Origin: Alteromonas indica
GTDB taxonomy: Bacteria; Pseudomonadota; Gammaproteobacteria; Enterobacterales; Alteromonadaceae
DNA: 64,000 nucleotides
Assembly: GCA_003056425.1 (NCBI GenBank)
Contig: PYVY01000015.1
Location: 1-64,000, forward strand
Direction: 5' to 3'
Shown: positions 8,792 to 19,500 of the stretch, piece after piece
How positions within the stretch are numbered: the first letter of the stretch is position 1
How the letters are laid out: each line of letters starts with the position of its first letter
The notes under the pieces: model-generated
What the model was told of the DNA's origin: nothing
The model's input: only the letters and a program-made list of their open reading frames with translations
Database searches by the model: none
Position numbers and translations under genes: made by a program

Positions 8792-9844
8792 ATGAAGTTT
8801 ACAACGTTAGGCAGTAGTGGGTTGTCGGTATCCGATATTTGTTTGGGAACGATGACCTGGGGCATTCAAAATACCCAGCACGATACTGATGAGCAAATGG
8901 CTATAGCATTAGATGCTGGCATCAATTTTCTGGATACCGCAGAAATGTACCCTGTACCGCCTAACCAGGAAACCTACGCCGATACTGAACGGTTTATTGG
9001 GCATTGGCTCAGCCGGCATTCATCCCGGCGGCAAGATATAGTATTGATGACCAAAATTGTAGGGAATGGGGTAAGCTGGATTCGTGATGGGGCAGATATT
9101 ACCGGGCCGGCCATCGGCCAAGCGATTGATGCCTCGTTAGCCAGGCTGAATACTGATTATATCGATGTGTATCAGTTGCACTGGCCCAACCGCACCTCGC
9201 CACATTTTGGTAAACACTGGCCGGGCATGACGAACCCGCACGATGTTGACAAAGAAGCTGAAATTGCCGGGATGAGAGATATCTTACGCGGTTTAGATAG
9301 CGCCATGAAGGCGGGCAAAATCCGTCATTGGGGGCTGTCTGATGATACTCCCTGGGGAATTCATAGCTATCTCACCTTATGTGATGAAATGAACATCGCC
9401 CGGCCGGTATCCATTCAAAATGAATTTAGCCTGTTACATGCTAAAGACTGGCCGTATTTAATTGAGATGTGTGCGTTGGAAGATATTGCGTACCTGCCCT
9501 GGTCACCCCTGGCCACGGGTATGTTGTCTGGTAAATATCACAACGATGCCCGGCCAGCCGGGTCTCGCTGGACGTATTCACAGCGTCAGGGTTTATTTCG
9601 CGATCAACCAATGGCGCGTGAAGCCACTGCGGCCTATATGGATATTGCTGCAGATTATCAGTTAACCCCAGCGCAGTTGGCGCTAGCCTGGTGCCGACAG
9701 GTGCCCGGGGTATCATCGACCATCATTGGTACTACCTCTACCGCGCAGTTAACAGAAAATATTCAGGCATTTGATATCACCTTAAGTAGCGAAGCGCTGG
9801 CGGCTATCGGCGCCACATTGCAGCGCTACCCTCTAGGCTACTAA
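8792..9844 (+). CDS. tas: Tas-like NADP(H)-dependent aldo/keto reductase
   Basis: At 350 residues this has the length and sequence of the E. coli Tas family. Visible markers are LGTMTWG near the start, FLDTAEMYPVPP carrying the catalytic Asp and Tyr, the catalytic Lys in MTKIVGNG, the His in YQLHWP, and a C-terminal cofactor-binding stretch IIGTTS. The family reduces carbonyl compounds with NADPH in the cytoplasm; the natural substrate is not known. It starts 15 bases after the HBM receptor gene and may be co-transcribed with it. A strong hairpin terminator follows. Confidence 0.88.
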   Translation: MKFTTLGSSGLSVSDICLGTMTWGIQNTQHDTDEQMAIALDAGINFLDTAEMYPVPPNQETYADTERFIGHWLSRHSSRRQDIVLMTKIVGNGVSWIRDGADITGPAIGQAIDASLARLNTDYIDVYQLHWPNRTSPHFGKHWPGMTNPHDVDKEAEIAGMRDILRGLDSAMKAGKIRHWGLSDDTPWGIHSYLTLCDEMNIARPVSIQNEFSLLHAKDWPYLIEMCALEDIAYLPWSPLATGMLSGKYHNDARPAGSRWTYSQRQGLFRDQPMAREATAAYMDIAADYQLTPAQLALAWCRQVPGVSSTIIGTTSTAQLTENIQAFDITLSSEALAAIGATLQRYPLGY

Positions 9845-9852
9845 GCACAATT

Positions 9853-9882
9853 AAAACCGGCGGCAATAGCCGCCTGTTTTAA
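9853..9882. terminator. Bidirectional terminator between the aldo/keto reductase and porin genes
   Basis: AAAACCGGCGGC and GCCGCCTGTTTT form a strong stem around AATA, with A and T runs on both sides. It can end transcription of both convergent genes. Confidence 0.8.
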
Positions 9883-9909
9883 TGTGTCATTGCCATATCG
9901 TTGTGTGGT

Positions 9910-11073
9910 TTAAAAGGCGTATTTACCGGAAAACTGAATGCGATTCATATCGCCGTCCAGGCCACTTTCGATTTCTCGTTTAGCATAGCCATACTCAGCG
10001 CCAAAGGTCAGCGCCGGGGTAGGGGAATACAAATAGTTGACCCGCGCACTTAAGGTACTTTCAGTCGCCGTTAACCCAGACAGAGCCGTATCGTTATCTA
10101 CCTGCAAGGCTGAGAACATGAAAGATGAACGCGCTTTATCATTCCACTGGTGTCGATAGGCAATAGAATAGCCATAAGAATCGATAGCTTCCAGCTGATT
10201 GCCATTGGCCGCATCAATGACCACACCGTTGGCAGCATTAAGCGCAGTGTACCGGCCCATGCCGGCGCCTGCATTGACCATCAGCCGCAGATCATCGCCG
10301 TTAGCAAAATTAACCTTACCTGATACAGCAATACCATAGCCGGTTTCCTCGTCATCTACCGCCGCGCCATCATCATATGATAACTGACGTAACAACCCGG
10401 CTACTTTCACATGGCCCCAATCATTTTTTAATGTATAGGCGGCAATCAAGTCGGGTACTGCATTGTCATCAGCCACGATACGCCCCCCATCAATACCTGC
10501 GGTAACCGTGGTTTCAGGATTTTCCAGGGCTACCTGAAAGCCACCACTGGTATAGCGCACCATTGTCTGTCGGCCAAATGTAACCCCATCTGTCACACCA
10601 ATGAAATCCAATGACTCCGGTAAAATAGAGACATCCATAAAGGTCGTCCAGGTTTGCCCTACTAACCATTCTTTATATTGCAGATAAGCATGGCGCACCC
10701 GCGGGGTATAGGAGTTACTGATACGTTCGTCGCCACCTGCGGTAACGATAAAGTCCAACTCCAGTACTCCTTGGATACTTTCCCCATTCTCGGTGGGGGT
10801 ATTAGTGGCAATGCGAAACCGTGACTGGCGAATGTGGGCGTCAAACTGTGAACCTTCCTCGTTACCTCCCACGGGGGTTAGTGAGGGGATATAAAAGTCC
10901 CGGCCAACGCTGCCGGAGCTGATAGTGCCATCGGAATAATCGCTGAACATAGCATCAGCTTTAATATAGCCTGAAAAATTCATTTCAGTACCACCGACGT
11001 TAGCTGCATGTGCGCTAAAACCGGCTGCAGACATAGCACAAACGACGGCTGTTTTTCTCATGGTGTGTTTCAT
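9910..11073 (-). CDS. DcaP-like outer membrane porin
   Basis: The protein has a signal peptide (to about FSAHA), then FSGYIKADAMFSDY, typical of the DcaP-like porin family, a series of alternating beta strands, and a C-terminal YAF, the aromatic end expected for an outer-membrane barrel. I take ATG at 11073 as the start (387 residues); the open frame extends 24 codons further, but only the internal ATG has a GGGA-type ribosome site and makes a proper signal peptide. DcaP porins pass small organic acids in other bacteria. It is divergent from acs and shares with it a region holding two copies of a putative CrbR operator, so it may be an acetate-regulon porin (inference). Confidence 0.82.
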   Translation of the reverse strand: MKHTMRKTAVVCAMSAAGFSAHAANVGGTEMNFSGYIKADAMFSDYSDGTISSGSVGRDFYIPSLTPVGGNEEGSQFDAHIRQSRFRIATNTPTENGESIQGVLELDFIVTAGGDERISNSYTPRVRHAYLQYKEWLVGQTWTTFMDVSILPESLDFIGVTDGVTFGRQTMVRYTSGGFQVALENPETTVTAGIDGGRIVADDNAVPDLIAAYTLKNDWGHVKVAGLLRQLSYDDGAAVDDEETGYGIAVSGKVNFANGDDLRLMVNAGAGMGRYTALNAANGVVIDAANGNQLEAIDSYGYSIAYRHQWNDKARSSFMFSALQVDNDTALSGLTATESTLSARVNYLYSPTPALTFGAEYGYAKREIESGLDGDMNRIQFSGKYAF

Positions 11074-11178
11074 CTGTCTTTCCCGTCTTAATATTGTAGG
11101 TAAAGGGTGTGTAAACATTTTGTGAACGAGTGTAGAGTGGTCCACGTTAATATAAATTTAAATAAGCGGTTAGTCTGA

Positions 11179-11191
11179 TAAGACCAAAGTC
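11179..11191 (+). promoter_or_regulatory. Candidate CrbR operator, copy 1 (porin/acs)
   Basis: TAAGACCAAAGTC forms part of a near-palindrome AAGAC-CAAA-GTCTT. The 17-base stretch TGATAAGACCAAAGTCT at 11176-11192 is repeated exactly 61 bases downstream, and a variant lies upstream of crbS and the symporter operon. The assignment to CrbR is inferred from which genes carry it. Confidence 0.6.
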
Positions 11192-11239
11192 TTAATGAAG
11201 CGTCATAGTGGTAATTTCCCATCCTTTGAAAATGTTTGA

Positions 11240-11252
11240 TAAGACCAAAGTC
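11240..11252 (+). promoter_or_regulatory. Candidate CrbR operator, copy 2 (porin/acs)
   Basis: The second exact copy of TAAGACCAAAGTC, within the 17-base repeat at 11237-11253. It lies 82 bases upstream of the acs start codon, in the same orientation as copy 1. The 61-base spacing is close to six helical turns, so both sites would face the same side of the DNA. Confidence 0.6.
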
Positions 11253-11333
11253 TCATTTTGCTTTAATCGTTAAACGTTACATTGATGTATCAGTATTAAC
11301 AAATTATACATTAAGTACTTCGGAGGGACATCC

Positions 11334-13280
11334 ATGACCGCCACCAAAACATACCCAGTGCCAGATAATATTCGCCAGGCCACGCATGTTACGCCACAAC
11401 AATATGATGAAATGTATCAGGCATCGGTAGCCGATCCTGCGGCTTTTTGGGGTGAACAAGCCGGTTTTCTGGACTGGTATAAGCAGCCTACCAAAGTAAA
11501 AAATACCGCGTTTACCAAAGACGAAGTCAGTATTAAGTGGTTTGAAGATGGGGAGCTTAACGCCAGCTACAATTGTATTGACCGGCATCTGGCAGAAAAT
11601 GCAAAAAAAGTGGCGTTGTTTTGGGAAGGCGACAGTCCTGAAGATAGCGAAGAAGTAACCTATCAGCAACTGCACTATGAAGTTTGTAAGCTGGCCAATG
11701 GTCTGAAGAAACTTGGTGTCGGTAAAGGCGACCGCGTGGCTATTTACATGCCTATGGTGCCTCACGCGGCTTATGCCATGTTGGCTTGCGCCAGAATTGG
11801 TGCGGTACATTCAGTCATTTTTGGCGGCTTTTCGCCAAATGCTATTGCCGATCGTATCAATGATAGCGCGGCAAAGGTGGTAATTACCTGTGATGAAGGG
11901 CGGCGTGGCGGTCGAAGTGTGCCATTAAAGCAAAACGTCGATAAGGCATTATCAAACGGGGCCTGTCCTTCTATCACCCATGTGGTCTGCCATAAAGTTA
12001 CCGGCGGGGACGTGGCCTGGAATGACGATATTGATATCGCATGGGACGCACTGGTGGATGAGTGTTCAGCGCAGTGTGAACCTGAACCGATGAATGCTGA
12101 AGATCCCCTGTTTATCCTGTATACCTCTGGTTCTACCGGTACGCCTAAGGGCGTAGTGCATACCACAGGTGGCTATTTGCTGTATTCAGCCCTCACCTTT
12201 AAATATGTGTTTGATTATCAGCCGGACGATGTGTATTGGTGCTCCGCCGATGTGGGGTGGATTACCGGCCATAGCTATATGGTTTATGGTCCGCTGGCTA
12301 ATGGCGCTTCTCAGGTATTTTTTGAAGGCGTACCAACGTACCCGGATGTACGCCGCATTGCCCAGGTGATCGAAAAGTACAAAGTGAATAGCTTTTACAC
12401 CGCGCCTACGGCTATTCGGGCGCTTATGGCGCATGGCGACAAACCTGCTGAAGGTTGTGATTTATCCTCGCTACGGTTACTTGGCACGGTGGGCGAGCCC
12501 ATCAACCCCGAAGCCTGGGAATGGTATTATCGGGTAATCGGTCAAAGCCGCTGCCCGATACTGGATACCTGGTGGCAAACTGAAACCGGCGGGCACATGA
12601 TTACGCCGTTGCCCGGCGCCACTACCTTGAAGCCCGGTTCTGCCACCCGTCCGTTTTTTGGCATTCAACCGGCGTTGTTTGACCCTGAAGGGAATGATAT
12701 GCAGGGCAAAGCAGAAGGTAACCTGGTAATAAAAGACAGCTGGCCAGGCCAGGCCAGGACTGTTTATGGCGATCACGAACGGTTTATTAATACATATTTC
12801 AGTGCCTATGAAGGGGTTTATTTCACCGGGGACGGCGCACGACGTGACGAAGATGGCTATTACTGGATCACCGGACGGGTGGATGATGTACTCAACGTCT
12901 CGGGACATCGGTTAGGTACGGCGGAAATTGAAAGTGCGCTGGTGGCCCATGCTAAAGTCGCTGAAGCGGCGGTGGTTGGCTTCCCGCACGATATCAAAGG
13001 GCAGGGCATTTACGTGTATGTTACACCTAATGATGGCGTCACCCCTGACGAAGCGCTTACCAAGGAGCTACGCGATTGGGTGCGTACCGAACTTAGCCCT
13101 ATTGCTACGCCCGACATGATCCAATGGTCGCAGGGGCTGCCCAAAACCCGCTCCGGTAAAATCATGCGGCGTATTTTACGTAAAATTGCCGCCAATGAGC
13201 ATGAGCAACTGGGCGACACCTCCACATTGGCGGACCCCTCAGTTGTTGATACACTAATAGCTCAGAGGTTAAATAAATAA
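11334..13280 (+). CDS. acs: Acetyl-CoA synthetase
   Basis: The 648-residue enzyme makes acetyl-CoA from acetate, ATP and CoA through acetyl-AMP in the cytoplasm. The AMP-binding loop [14 protein letters not shown] lies near residue 263, TWWQTETGG near 411, and the C-terminal [11 protein letters not shown] holds Lys609, the residue whose acetylation switches off this family. Length matches the usual 650. The ATG at 11334 has CGGAGGGA nine bases upstream. It is followed after 10 bases by the CrbR-type regulator and is divergent from a porin, with two candidate operators between them. Confidence 0.97.
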   Translation: MTATKTYPVPDNIRQATHVTPQQYDEMYQASVADPAAFWGEQAGFLDWYKQPTKVKNTAFTKDEVSIKWFEDGELNASYNCIDRHLAENAKKVALFWEGDSPEDSEEVTYQQLHYEVCKLANGLKKLGVGKGDRVAIYMPMVPHAAYAMLACARIGAVHSVIFGGFSPNAIADRINDSAAKVVITCDEGRRGGRSVPLKQNVDKALSNGACPSITHVVCHKVTGGDVAWNDDIDIAWDALVDECSAQCEPEPMNAEDPLFILYTSGSTGTPKGVVHTTGGYLLYSALTFKYVFDYQPDDVYWCSADVGWITGHSYMVYGPLANGASQVFFEGVPTYPDVRRIAQVIEKYKVNSFYTAPTAIRALMAHGDKPAEGCDLSSLRLLGTVGEPINPEAWEWYYRVIGQSRCPILDTWWQTETGGHMITPLPGATTLKPGSATRPFFGIQPALFDPEGNDMQGKAEGNLVIKDSWPGQARTVYGDHERFINTYFSAYEGVYFTGDGARRDEDGYYWITGRVDDVLNVSGHRLGTAEIESALVAHAKVAEAAVVGFPHDIKGQGIYVYVTPNDGVTPDEALTKELRDWVRTELSPIATPDMIQWSQGLPKTRSGKIMRRILRKIAANEHEQLGDTSTLADPSVVDTLIAQRLNK

Positions 13281-13290
13281 CGGAGAGACC

Positions 13291-13950
13291 ATGATAACGC
13301 TGTTGATCGCCGATGATCACCCCCTTTACCGGGATGCATTACGAGGCGCGTTATCATTATCGTTGCCCGACCTTACGCTATTAGAGGCGGGCGATATCCC
13401 CAGTACAGTCAACATTCTGCAGCAGCAGGATGTTGACTTGTTACTTCTAGATTTACACATGCCCGGAAGCCATGACCTGTTCGGCTTATTACATATCCGC
13501 AAATTATTCCCGGAGCTACCGGTGGCGGTGGTATCGGGAACCGAAGACCATCATCTTATTGCCAAAATTGTTAGTGTCGGGGCGTTGGGATTTATTCCCA
13601 AAACCGCCAGCTCCGGCGATATTGCCGCGGCAGTGGAAGCGATTCTGGATGGAGATATCTGGCTGCCCGAGTCAATGAGCCAGGATATTGAAGAAGTAGA
13701 TGAAGCGTTTGCTGAGTTGGCAGATCGGGTGGCAAGCCTCACACCGTCGCAATACAAAGTACTGTGTTACATGCGCGATGGCCTGCTTAATAAACAAATT
13801 GGCTATAATCTTGATATTGCCGAAGCCACAGTTAAAGCCCATGTCACCGCCATTTTCAAGAAGCTGGCGATTAATAACCGCACTCAGGCTGTGCTCATTG
13901 CCTCGCAACTTGAGCTTGAACCGCCTGCTGCGAAAGACGACGCCCGTTAA
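13291..13950 (+). CDS. crbR: CrbR-type LuxR-family response regulator of acetate genes
   Basis: This 219-residue regulator has a receiver domain (about 3-118) with ADDHPLYRD at the start, phospho-acceptor Asp54 in LLLLDLHMPG, and Lys in FIPKT. A LuxR helix-turn-helix (about 145-205) contains LTPSQYKVL and EATVKAHVTAIFKKL. It lies ten bases after acs, and the matching CrbS-type transporter-like sensor kinase is 2.5 kb away. In Vibrio, Pseudomonas and Shewanella relatives, CrbS/CrbR activates acs and acetate uptake. Its last four bases overlap the convergent rimB gene. The name rests on family resemblance plus context. Confidence 0.82.
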   Translation: MITLLIADDHPLYRDALRGALSLSLPDLTLLEAGDIPSTVNILQQQDVDLLLLDLHMPGSHDLFGLLHIRKLFPELPVAVVSGTEDHHLIAKIVSVGALGFIPKTASSGDIAAAVEAILDGDIWLPESMSQDIEEVDEAFAELADRVASLTPSQYKVLCYMRDGLLNKQIGYNLDIAEATVKAHVTAIFKKLAINNRTQAVLIASQLELEPPAAKDDAR

Positions 13951-14387
13951 TCAGGCGCCAGCATGTAGTCGTGCTCAGGGTCAACGATAAGTCGGCCCGC
14001 CATGGCTTCTCGTCCTAGCAACATTAAATAGGTCATTTCCGAGCGGTCAGTCAGCGTTAGCTGAATATCCCAGCGCTGACCGCCAAGTACAATCGGGGTT
14101 TGGATAACATAGCGACGCTCACGGGTGGCGGTTGAGCTTTTTACCCGTTTTTTCCCTAACACCTGGGCCTGACGGCGGATGACCCGCGAGACATTATGTA
14201 TATCAGGGTGAATATCAAAGCTTACCCATAGTTCGTTGTCTTGCTCAAACTCTTCCAGGTTATCTACATGCAATGAAGATGTCGTTGCACCCGTGTCAAC
14301 CCGAATATGGAGCGCTTCAATCGCCAGGGCTGGCAGGTCACATTTTTCCAGTGCGCCAACCAGTTGTTTCTCTGCTATTTGTGTCAT
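13947..14387 (-). CDS. rimB: RimB-like retropepsin-type protease (putative ATP-dependent zinc protease family)
   Basis: The protein of 146 residues carries the aspartic-protease-like motif RVDTGATTSSLH near its start, then a beta-rich retropepsin-like fold with VLGGQRWDIQLTLTDR and LLGREAM. Pfam groups it with the putative ATP-dependent zinc proteases. In Pseudomonas a protein of this family, RimB, works with RimK in modifying ribosomal protein S6 by removing added glutamates. I choose ATG at 14387; a TTG six bases earlier is possible. It is the last gene of the rimK operon, six bases after the aspartoacylase-like gene, and overlaps crbR by four bases at its 3' end. Confidence 0.8.
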   Translation of the reverse strand: MTQIAEKQLVGALEKCDLPALAIEALHIRVDTGATTSSLHVDNLEEFEQDNELWVSFDIHPDIHNVSRVIRRQAQVLGKKRVKSSTATRERRYVIQTPIVLGGQRWDIQLTLTDRSEMTYLMLLGREAMAGRLIVDPEHDYMLAPD

Positions 14388-14393
14388 AGTCAA

Positions 14394-15419
14394 TTACTCT
14401 GCAATGGGGGGCTCGCCCAACACCAGATTATCCTGCAGCAGCTCAACATGTTCTGCTACTGACTCTGCCCGCTTAAAGTAAGCGATGTGGTATATCGCTT
14501 CACCTTCCTGCACCAGTGGGATATTTTGTTTGCCAATAACCACCCCTTCTGCGGGGCTGTTTATGGCCGCCTGGAAGTCGCCATAGGGATCCGCAATTAC
14601 TGCAAGGCGATCGCCTTTTTCAACAAAATCTCCCAGCTGAGCCAAGTGCGTAACCAGGCCACTTTCAGATGCTCTTACCCAGCCGCTTTCACGTGCAATA
14701 AAGCGCTCAATATCATGCCCTTTACTTTTGCGCTTGTTAAGCATGCCCAGGTGACGCATGGTATTAATAATGCCACGTAACCCTGCACGTATCGAAAACT
14801 CGTCATAGCGTAATGCCTGGCCCGCTTCATACAACATCATTTTTACGCCCGCTTCGCTGGCAGCCTGACGCAAAGAGCCATCGCGTATATCAGCATTAAG
14901 CAATACCGGCACGCCAAAGGCTTTGGCCATCTCCAAAACCTCAGGATCGTCCAGGTTAGCCCGAATCTGAGGTAAGTTACTGCGGTGGATAGCGCCAGTA
15001 TGTAAGTCGATACCGACATCACATTTACATACCACCTCTTTGAAGAACAAGTTAGCCAGGCGGCCCGCCAAAGAGCCTTTTTTACTGCCCGGAAAACTAC
15101 GGTTCAGATCTCGGCGGTCAGGTAAATAGCGTGACTGGTTAAGTACGCCATACACATTGACCATCGGCACAGCGATAAGCGTTCCGCGCAACCGTTCAAT
15201 CGAGTTTGAACGGATTAAGCGGCCTACAATTTCGATACCGTTAAGCTCATCACCATGAATGGCAGCGGATACAAATAACGTAGGACCAGGCCGCTTACCG
15301 CGCTTAACATAAACGGGGATACTCATATGAGTGGCAGTGTACAGCGGTGGCATTTCCAGTTCGATACGGGCTGTTTCGCCCGGTGCAATCGACTTACCAC
15401 CAATCACTAAATCTGTCAT
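14394..15419 (-). CDS. Succinylglutamate desuccinylase/aspartoacylase family protein
   Basis: This 341-residue protein belongs to the zinc carboxypeptidase-like AstE/aspartoacylase family. The zinc motif HGDELNGIE near residue 59 gives the His and Glu ligands, and DLHTGAIHR supplies a further His. The last 100 residues form a biotinyl-like hairpin domain with TPAEGVVIG-type sequence (here NSPAEGVVIGK). It lies between rimK and rimB, with gaps of five and six bases, an arrangement common in marine gammaproteobacteria. A role in processing acyl or glutamyl groups linked to RimK is plausible but unproven. Confidence 0.85.
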   Translation of the reverse strand: MTDLVIGGKSIAPGETARIELEMPPLYTATHMSIPVYVKRGKRPGPTLFVSAAIHGDELNGIEIVGRLIRSNSIERLRGTLIAVPMVNVYGVLNQSRYLPDRRDLNRSFPGSKKGSLAGRLANLFFKEVVCKCDVGIDLHTGAIHRSNLPQIRANLDDPEVLEMAKAFGVPVLLNADIRDGSLRQAASEAGVKMMLYEAGQALRYDEFSIRAGLRGIINTMRHLGMLNKRKSKGHDIERFIARESGWVRASESGLVTHLAQLGDFVEKGDRLAVIADPYGDFQAAINSPAEGVVIGKQNIPLVQEGEAIYHIAYFKRAESVAEHVELLQDNLVLGEPPIAE

Positions 15420-15424
15420 AGGGC

Positions 15425-16330
15425 TTAACCCTTACCTCTGGTTTTGGTGTTATTTTCCGCAGCGTTCTTTTCGATAAACTCAATAACCATGCCGGCGACA
15501 TCTTTACCGGTCGCAGCTTCAATACCTTCCAGGCCGGGAGAAGAGTTTACTTCCATAACTACCGGACCATCGTTCGCCCGCAGTATATCGACACCACAAC
15601 AATTCAGACCCATAGTACGGGCAGCATCCACCGCACACTTTCGTTCCGCGGGTGACAACCGGGTAAGGCTGGCAGAACCTCCGCGATGCAAATTCGAGCG
15701 AAATTCGCCCGGCGCCGCTTGGCGTTTCATCGCCGCCACAACTTTACCGCCCACCACAAAGCAGCGAATATCAGAACCGCCGGCTTCTTTGATGTACTCT
15801 TGAACCAGAATACTGGCATTAAGACCCATGAACGCTTCAATAATCGATTCGGCTGCTTTTTGGGTATCAGCCAAAACCACGCCAATGCCCTGTGTACCTT
15901 CTAGTAATTTGATTACCACAGGGGCACCGCCGACATTTTTAATTAAATCATCAATTTTGTCCGGATGATGGGCAAAACCGGTGCGCGGCATGCCAATACC
16001 TTTACGCGATAGTAACTGTAACGAACGCAGCTTATCCCGTGAGCGGCTAATGGCGACTGATTCATTGATGCTATAGGTACCCATCATTTCAAACTGGCGT
16101 ACTACGGAGGTGCCGTAAAAACTGACAGAGGCACCAATACGCGGGATAACCGCATCGTATTTGGGTAAGCGTTTGCCGTTGTAACGTACAGAGGGGCGGG
16201 CACTGGTGATGTCCATATAGCAGTGCATAGTGTCAACCACGTCAACCTCATGGCCACGGGCGATGCCGGCTTCTTTTAAACGCCGGGTAGAGTAAAGCCT
16301 GGGGTTGCGGGATAAAATAGCGATGCGCAT
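15425..16330 (-). CDS. rimK: RimK, ribosomal protein S6 glutamate ligase
   Basis: The 301-residue ATP-grasp ligase adds glutamate residues to the C-terminus of ribosomal protein S6, and in some species makes poly-glutamate. It starts [18 protein letters not shown], has the ATP-grasp lysine in [16 protein letters not shown], and the metal-binding [14 protein letters not shown] near the C-terminus. Length matches E. coli RimK (300). It is the first gene of a three-gene minus-strand operon with an aspartoacylase-like gene and rimB. It lies 173 bases downstream of the crbS stop codon and likely has its own promoter in that gap. Confidence 0.95.
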   Translation of the reverse strand: MRIAILSRNPRLYSTRRLKEAGIARGHEVDVVDTMHCYMDITSARPSVRYNGKRLPKYDAVIPRIGASVSFYGTSVVRQFEMMGTYSINESVAISRSRDKLRSLQLLSRKGIGMPRTGFAHHPDKIDDLIKNVGGAPVVIKLLEGTQGIGVVLADTQKAAESIIEAFMGLNASILVQEYIKEAGGSDIRCFVVGGKVVAAMKRQAAPGEFRSNLHRGGSASLTRLSPAERKCAVDAARTMGLNCCGVDILRANDGPVVMEVNSSPGLEGIEAATGKDVAGMVIEFIEKNAAENNTKTRGKG

Positions 16331-16503
16331 GTAATAGCGTCCTGTTGGTATTGTAAAGCGCCAGGACTTCTCTTATCACTGGCGCTGGTAATTATCTACG
16401 CTATCATAAACATTACCTTAACTGTATGCACCGAAATAAACTTGTGGTAACGAATAAAAAATTTTCGTTAACTATAGGTGCCTGTAGTGAGCTCCAGTAA
16501 AGC

Positions 16504-19500
16504 TTACTCCTGTAACTGGGCTTCTTTGATGTACCGCGTCATGCTTTGCAATAATGCCCGTAAGCGGGCAGGTTTAAGGGGTTTGCTTAAGTAATTCACA
16601 CCCTGCTCTTTCGCCCGGCGCAGAAGGGCGTCATCCTGATTTGCGGTAATTAAGGTAGCGGGTAATATAATATTCAAGTGTTGGCGAATCGCATCTATCA
16701 ATTCCAGGCCGTTACGGGTTTCATCCAGTTGATAGTCCATCAGTAAGATCTGGGGAGAAAAAATATCAGCCTGGGTAATGGCGTCATCCCAATTATCGGC
16801 CAATACCACATTTATTCCCCACTTCTCTAATAGCGTACGCATGGCATCCAGATTTTCCTGCTGGTCATCCACGCATAATACCCGTAAACCTTTGAAGGTG
16901 GAGGCGCGAAGTGGCTTGGCACGCGGGGCGAGTTGTCGTTCTGTGGCTTTAGGCAGGGTAAGTGTGAAGCAACTACCATGGCCTGGCCTGGAATTCACGT
17001 CTACCTCGCAGTGCATACCGGCGCTAAGCCGGCGCACCACGCCCAAGCCCAGACCAACGCCATGTTCGAGCGAATCATTGGTGCGGTAAAAATCGCTGAA
17101 AATAAGCACCTGCTGTTCCTGGCTTATCCCCACCCCGGTATCATAAACTCGCAGCGTCACTTTATCTTGGGCCACGCGCACGGTTAACAATACTTTACCC
17201 TGCATGGTGTATTTCACCGCATTAGATAAAAGATTCTGCGCTACCCGATACAAATAGGTATTGTCAGCCATGGCCCAGCAGTCGTGAATACTGACTTTAA
17301 GTATCAGGCCCTTTTCTTGTGCCCGCATGCTTATTTCATCCACAATAGGGCCTAGCAGGGTGGGCAAATGCACCGCTTCAATGGTGGGCTTCATTTCGCC
17401 CTGATCCAGCCTGGCAATATCTAACAAAGTGCCAATCAGCGCTTCACTGGAGGATACACTATGCTCTAGCTTGTTGATGGTGTCTTTTACCTGCGTGGGC
17501 AGTGTTGCTTCTTGTAACGCGCTAACATAGAGCTTGGCGGCGTTCAAAGGTTGCAATACGTCATGGCTGGCCAGCGCCAGAAAGCGGGTTTTACTTGCAT
17601 TGGCATCTTCCGCGACTTTACGCGCCCGAATTAATTCTTTCTCGGCTTCTGAGCGTCGTTCTATTTCCAGGCGCAGTTCTGCATTAATGGAATGGACTTC
17701 TTCGGTGCGCTTTTTAATACGTGCTTCCAGGTCAACATTAGACTCTTCCAGAGCCTGCTGAATTTCGATATGACCGGTAATATCATTAAAGCTGGTGACA
17801 AACCCACCCCCTGGTAACGGATTGCCCACCATCTCGATAACCCGGCCGTCGCTTCGTTGGCGGGTAAAGCGGTGAGGTGTACCGGTACGTAAATGCTCCA
17901 TACGTTTTTCGATATGATCAGCAACATCGCCTGGTCCAAATTCGCCTTGCTCGGCGTTATAGCGCACCAGTTTTTCGATAGGAGCACCTACCGTTAATAG
18001 CCCTTCAGGATATTGATACAACGTAGTGTATTTTTTGTTCCAGGCCACCAGATTCAAGTGCTTATCAATAACGCTAATGCCCTGATCCATATTCTCTAAA
18101 GAGGTTAACAACGCGGTCATGTTGAACTGCATTGCCTGCGTTGTATCATCAAAGAAGTTAATGACTTCAGTGAAGTCGAGTTTTTTACCCTGAATAACAC
18201 TGTCCATTAGTGCCTTGGCACTGGCTGCACCAATGACGCCGCCTAACGCGCGTTCACAAAACGACATAAAGGCTTCATCAGGAGAGCCGGAACGGGAAAT
18301 GCTAAGCTGGTTTAAATGTTCGTACTCTTCCAGTAGTTGTTCACACCGACCTACGCCCATAAACGTTGCTAACAGGGTGATTAGGTCGTCTACGGTAATA
18401 GAGGTGTTTTGCCGGGAACGCCCGGGCTGGGAAACATCAGTGGGCGAAACAAACGCTTCTGCCTGAATGCGATCTATCAAGCGGGGCTGGGCAAACCGGC
18501 TAAAGGCAATATACGCCAGCGCGTTAGCCACCAGGGACACCAACGCCCCCTGACTATGTAGCTCATTTTGTGCCTCTGCAGAAGCATCTGGGTTGACCAG
18601 TGGCAGCAGTAGCCACAATATCCAGGATATAAGCCCGGCCATTAAGCCTGCGTACACCCCGTGCGCGTGGCCTTTTTTCCAATACAGACCGCCTATAATG
18701 GCCGGCAACAACTGAATAACCAACGAAAAGGCGATGATACCAATTGAGTGCAAAGAGCGGCTGGAGGTCATTTGCTGGTGGTAAAAGAAGGCCAGCAGCA
18801 GAATGAACCCAATAACTAAACGTCGGATTAACCGAATACGCCGGCTATAGTCCCGTTTACTCGGTGAATGCAGCCCCAGGGCAAAAATTCGCGGTAAAAT
18901 AACATCGTTAGTTAACATCGTACTTAAGGTCAGGGTTGCCACAATAATCATCGCCGTGGCAGCCGACAGGCCGCCTATAAATACAATGACCTGGAGTAAT
19001 AAGGACTGCGAGTAAATCGCCATGGACAATACATAGGTATCCGGCTCTACCGCACTATTTTCAAATAGAATATTTCCCGCCACCGCGATCACCGGTATAA
19101 CCGTTGCTAATACTGCCAGATACAACGGGAATAACCAGCGCGCCGTTTTTATATGCCCCAGGCTGAGGTTATCTACAATAGCCACGTGAAATTGGCGGGG
19201 CAAACAGATAACCGCGGCAGCGGCCATAATGGTTTGCGCAATGAAGCTGAAAGAACCAAATTGCTGAAGGGCAGAAGGGCTAAAAAAGGTTTCAGTCAGT
19301 GCGGGGTAGCCATCATCATACCAGGCGCTATAGCCGACAATTGCCACCAGGGCCAGGGCCAGCAATTTAATTGATGACTCAAATGAGATAGCCAGCATTA
19401 ACCCCCGCCGGTATTCGGTGACATCGGTTTGTTTCGTTCCAAAATAAATAGCAAATACCGCAATAAATATGGTTGCCACGATAATAATCATGTGCGAGTC

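Noticed and set aside
11304..11810. 168-codon open frame antisense to the start of acs
   Set aside because: It lies opposite a certain gene, has no ribosome site or recognisable motif, and is explained by codon bias of acs.
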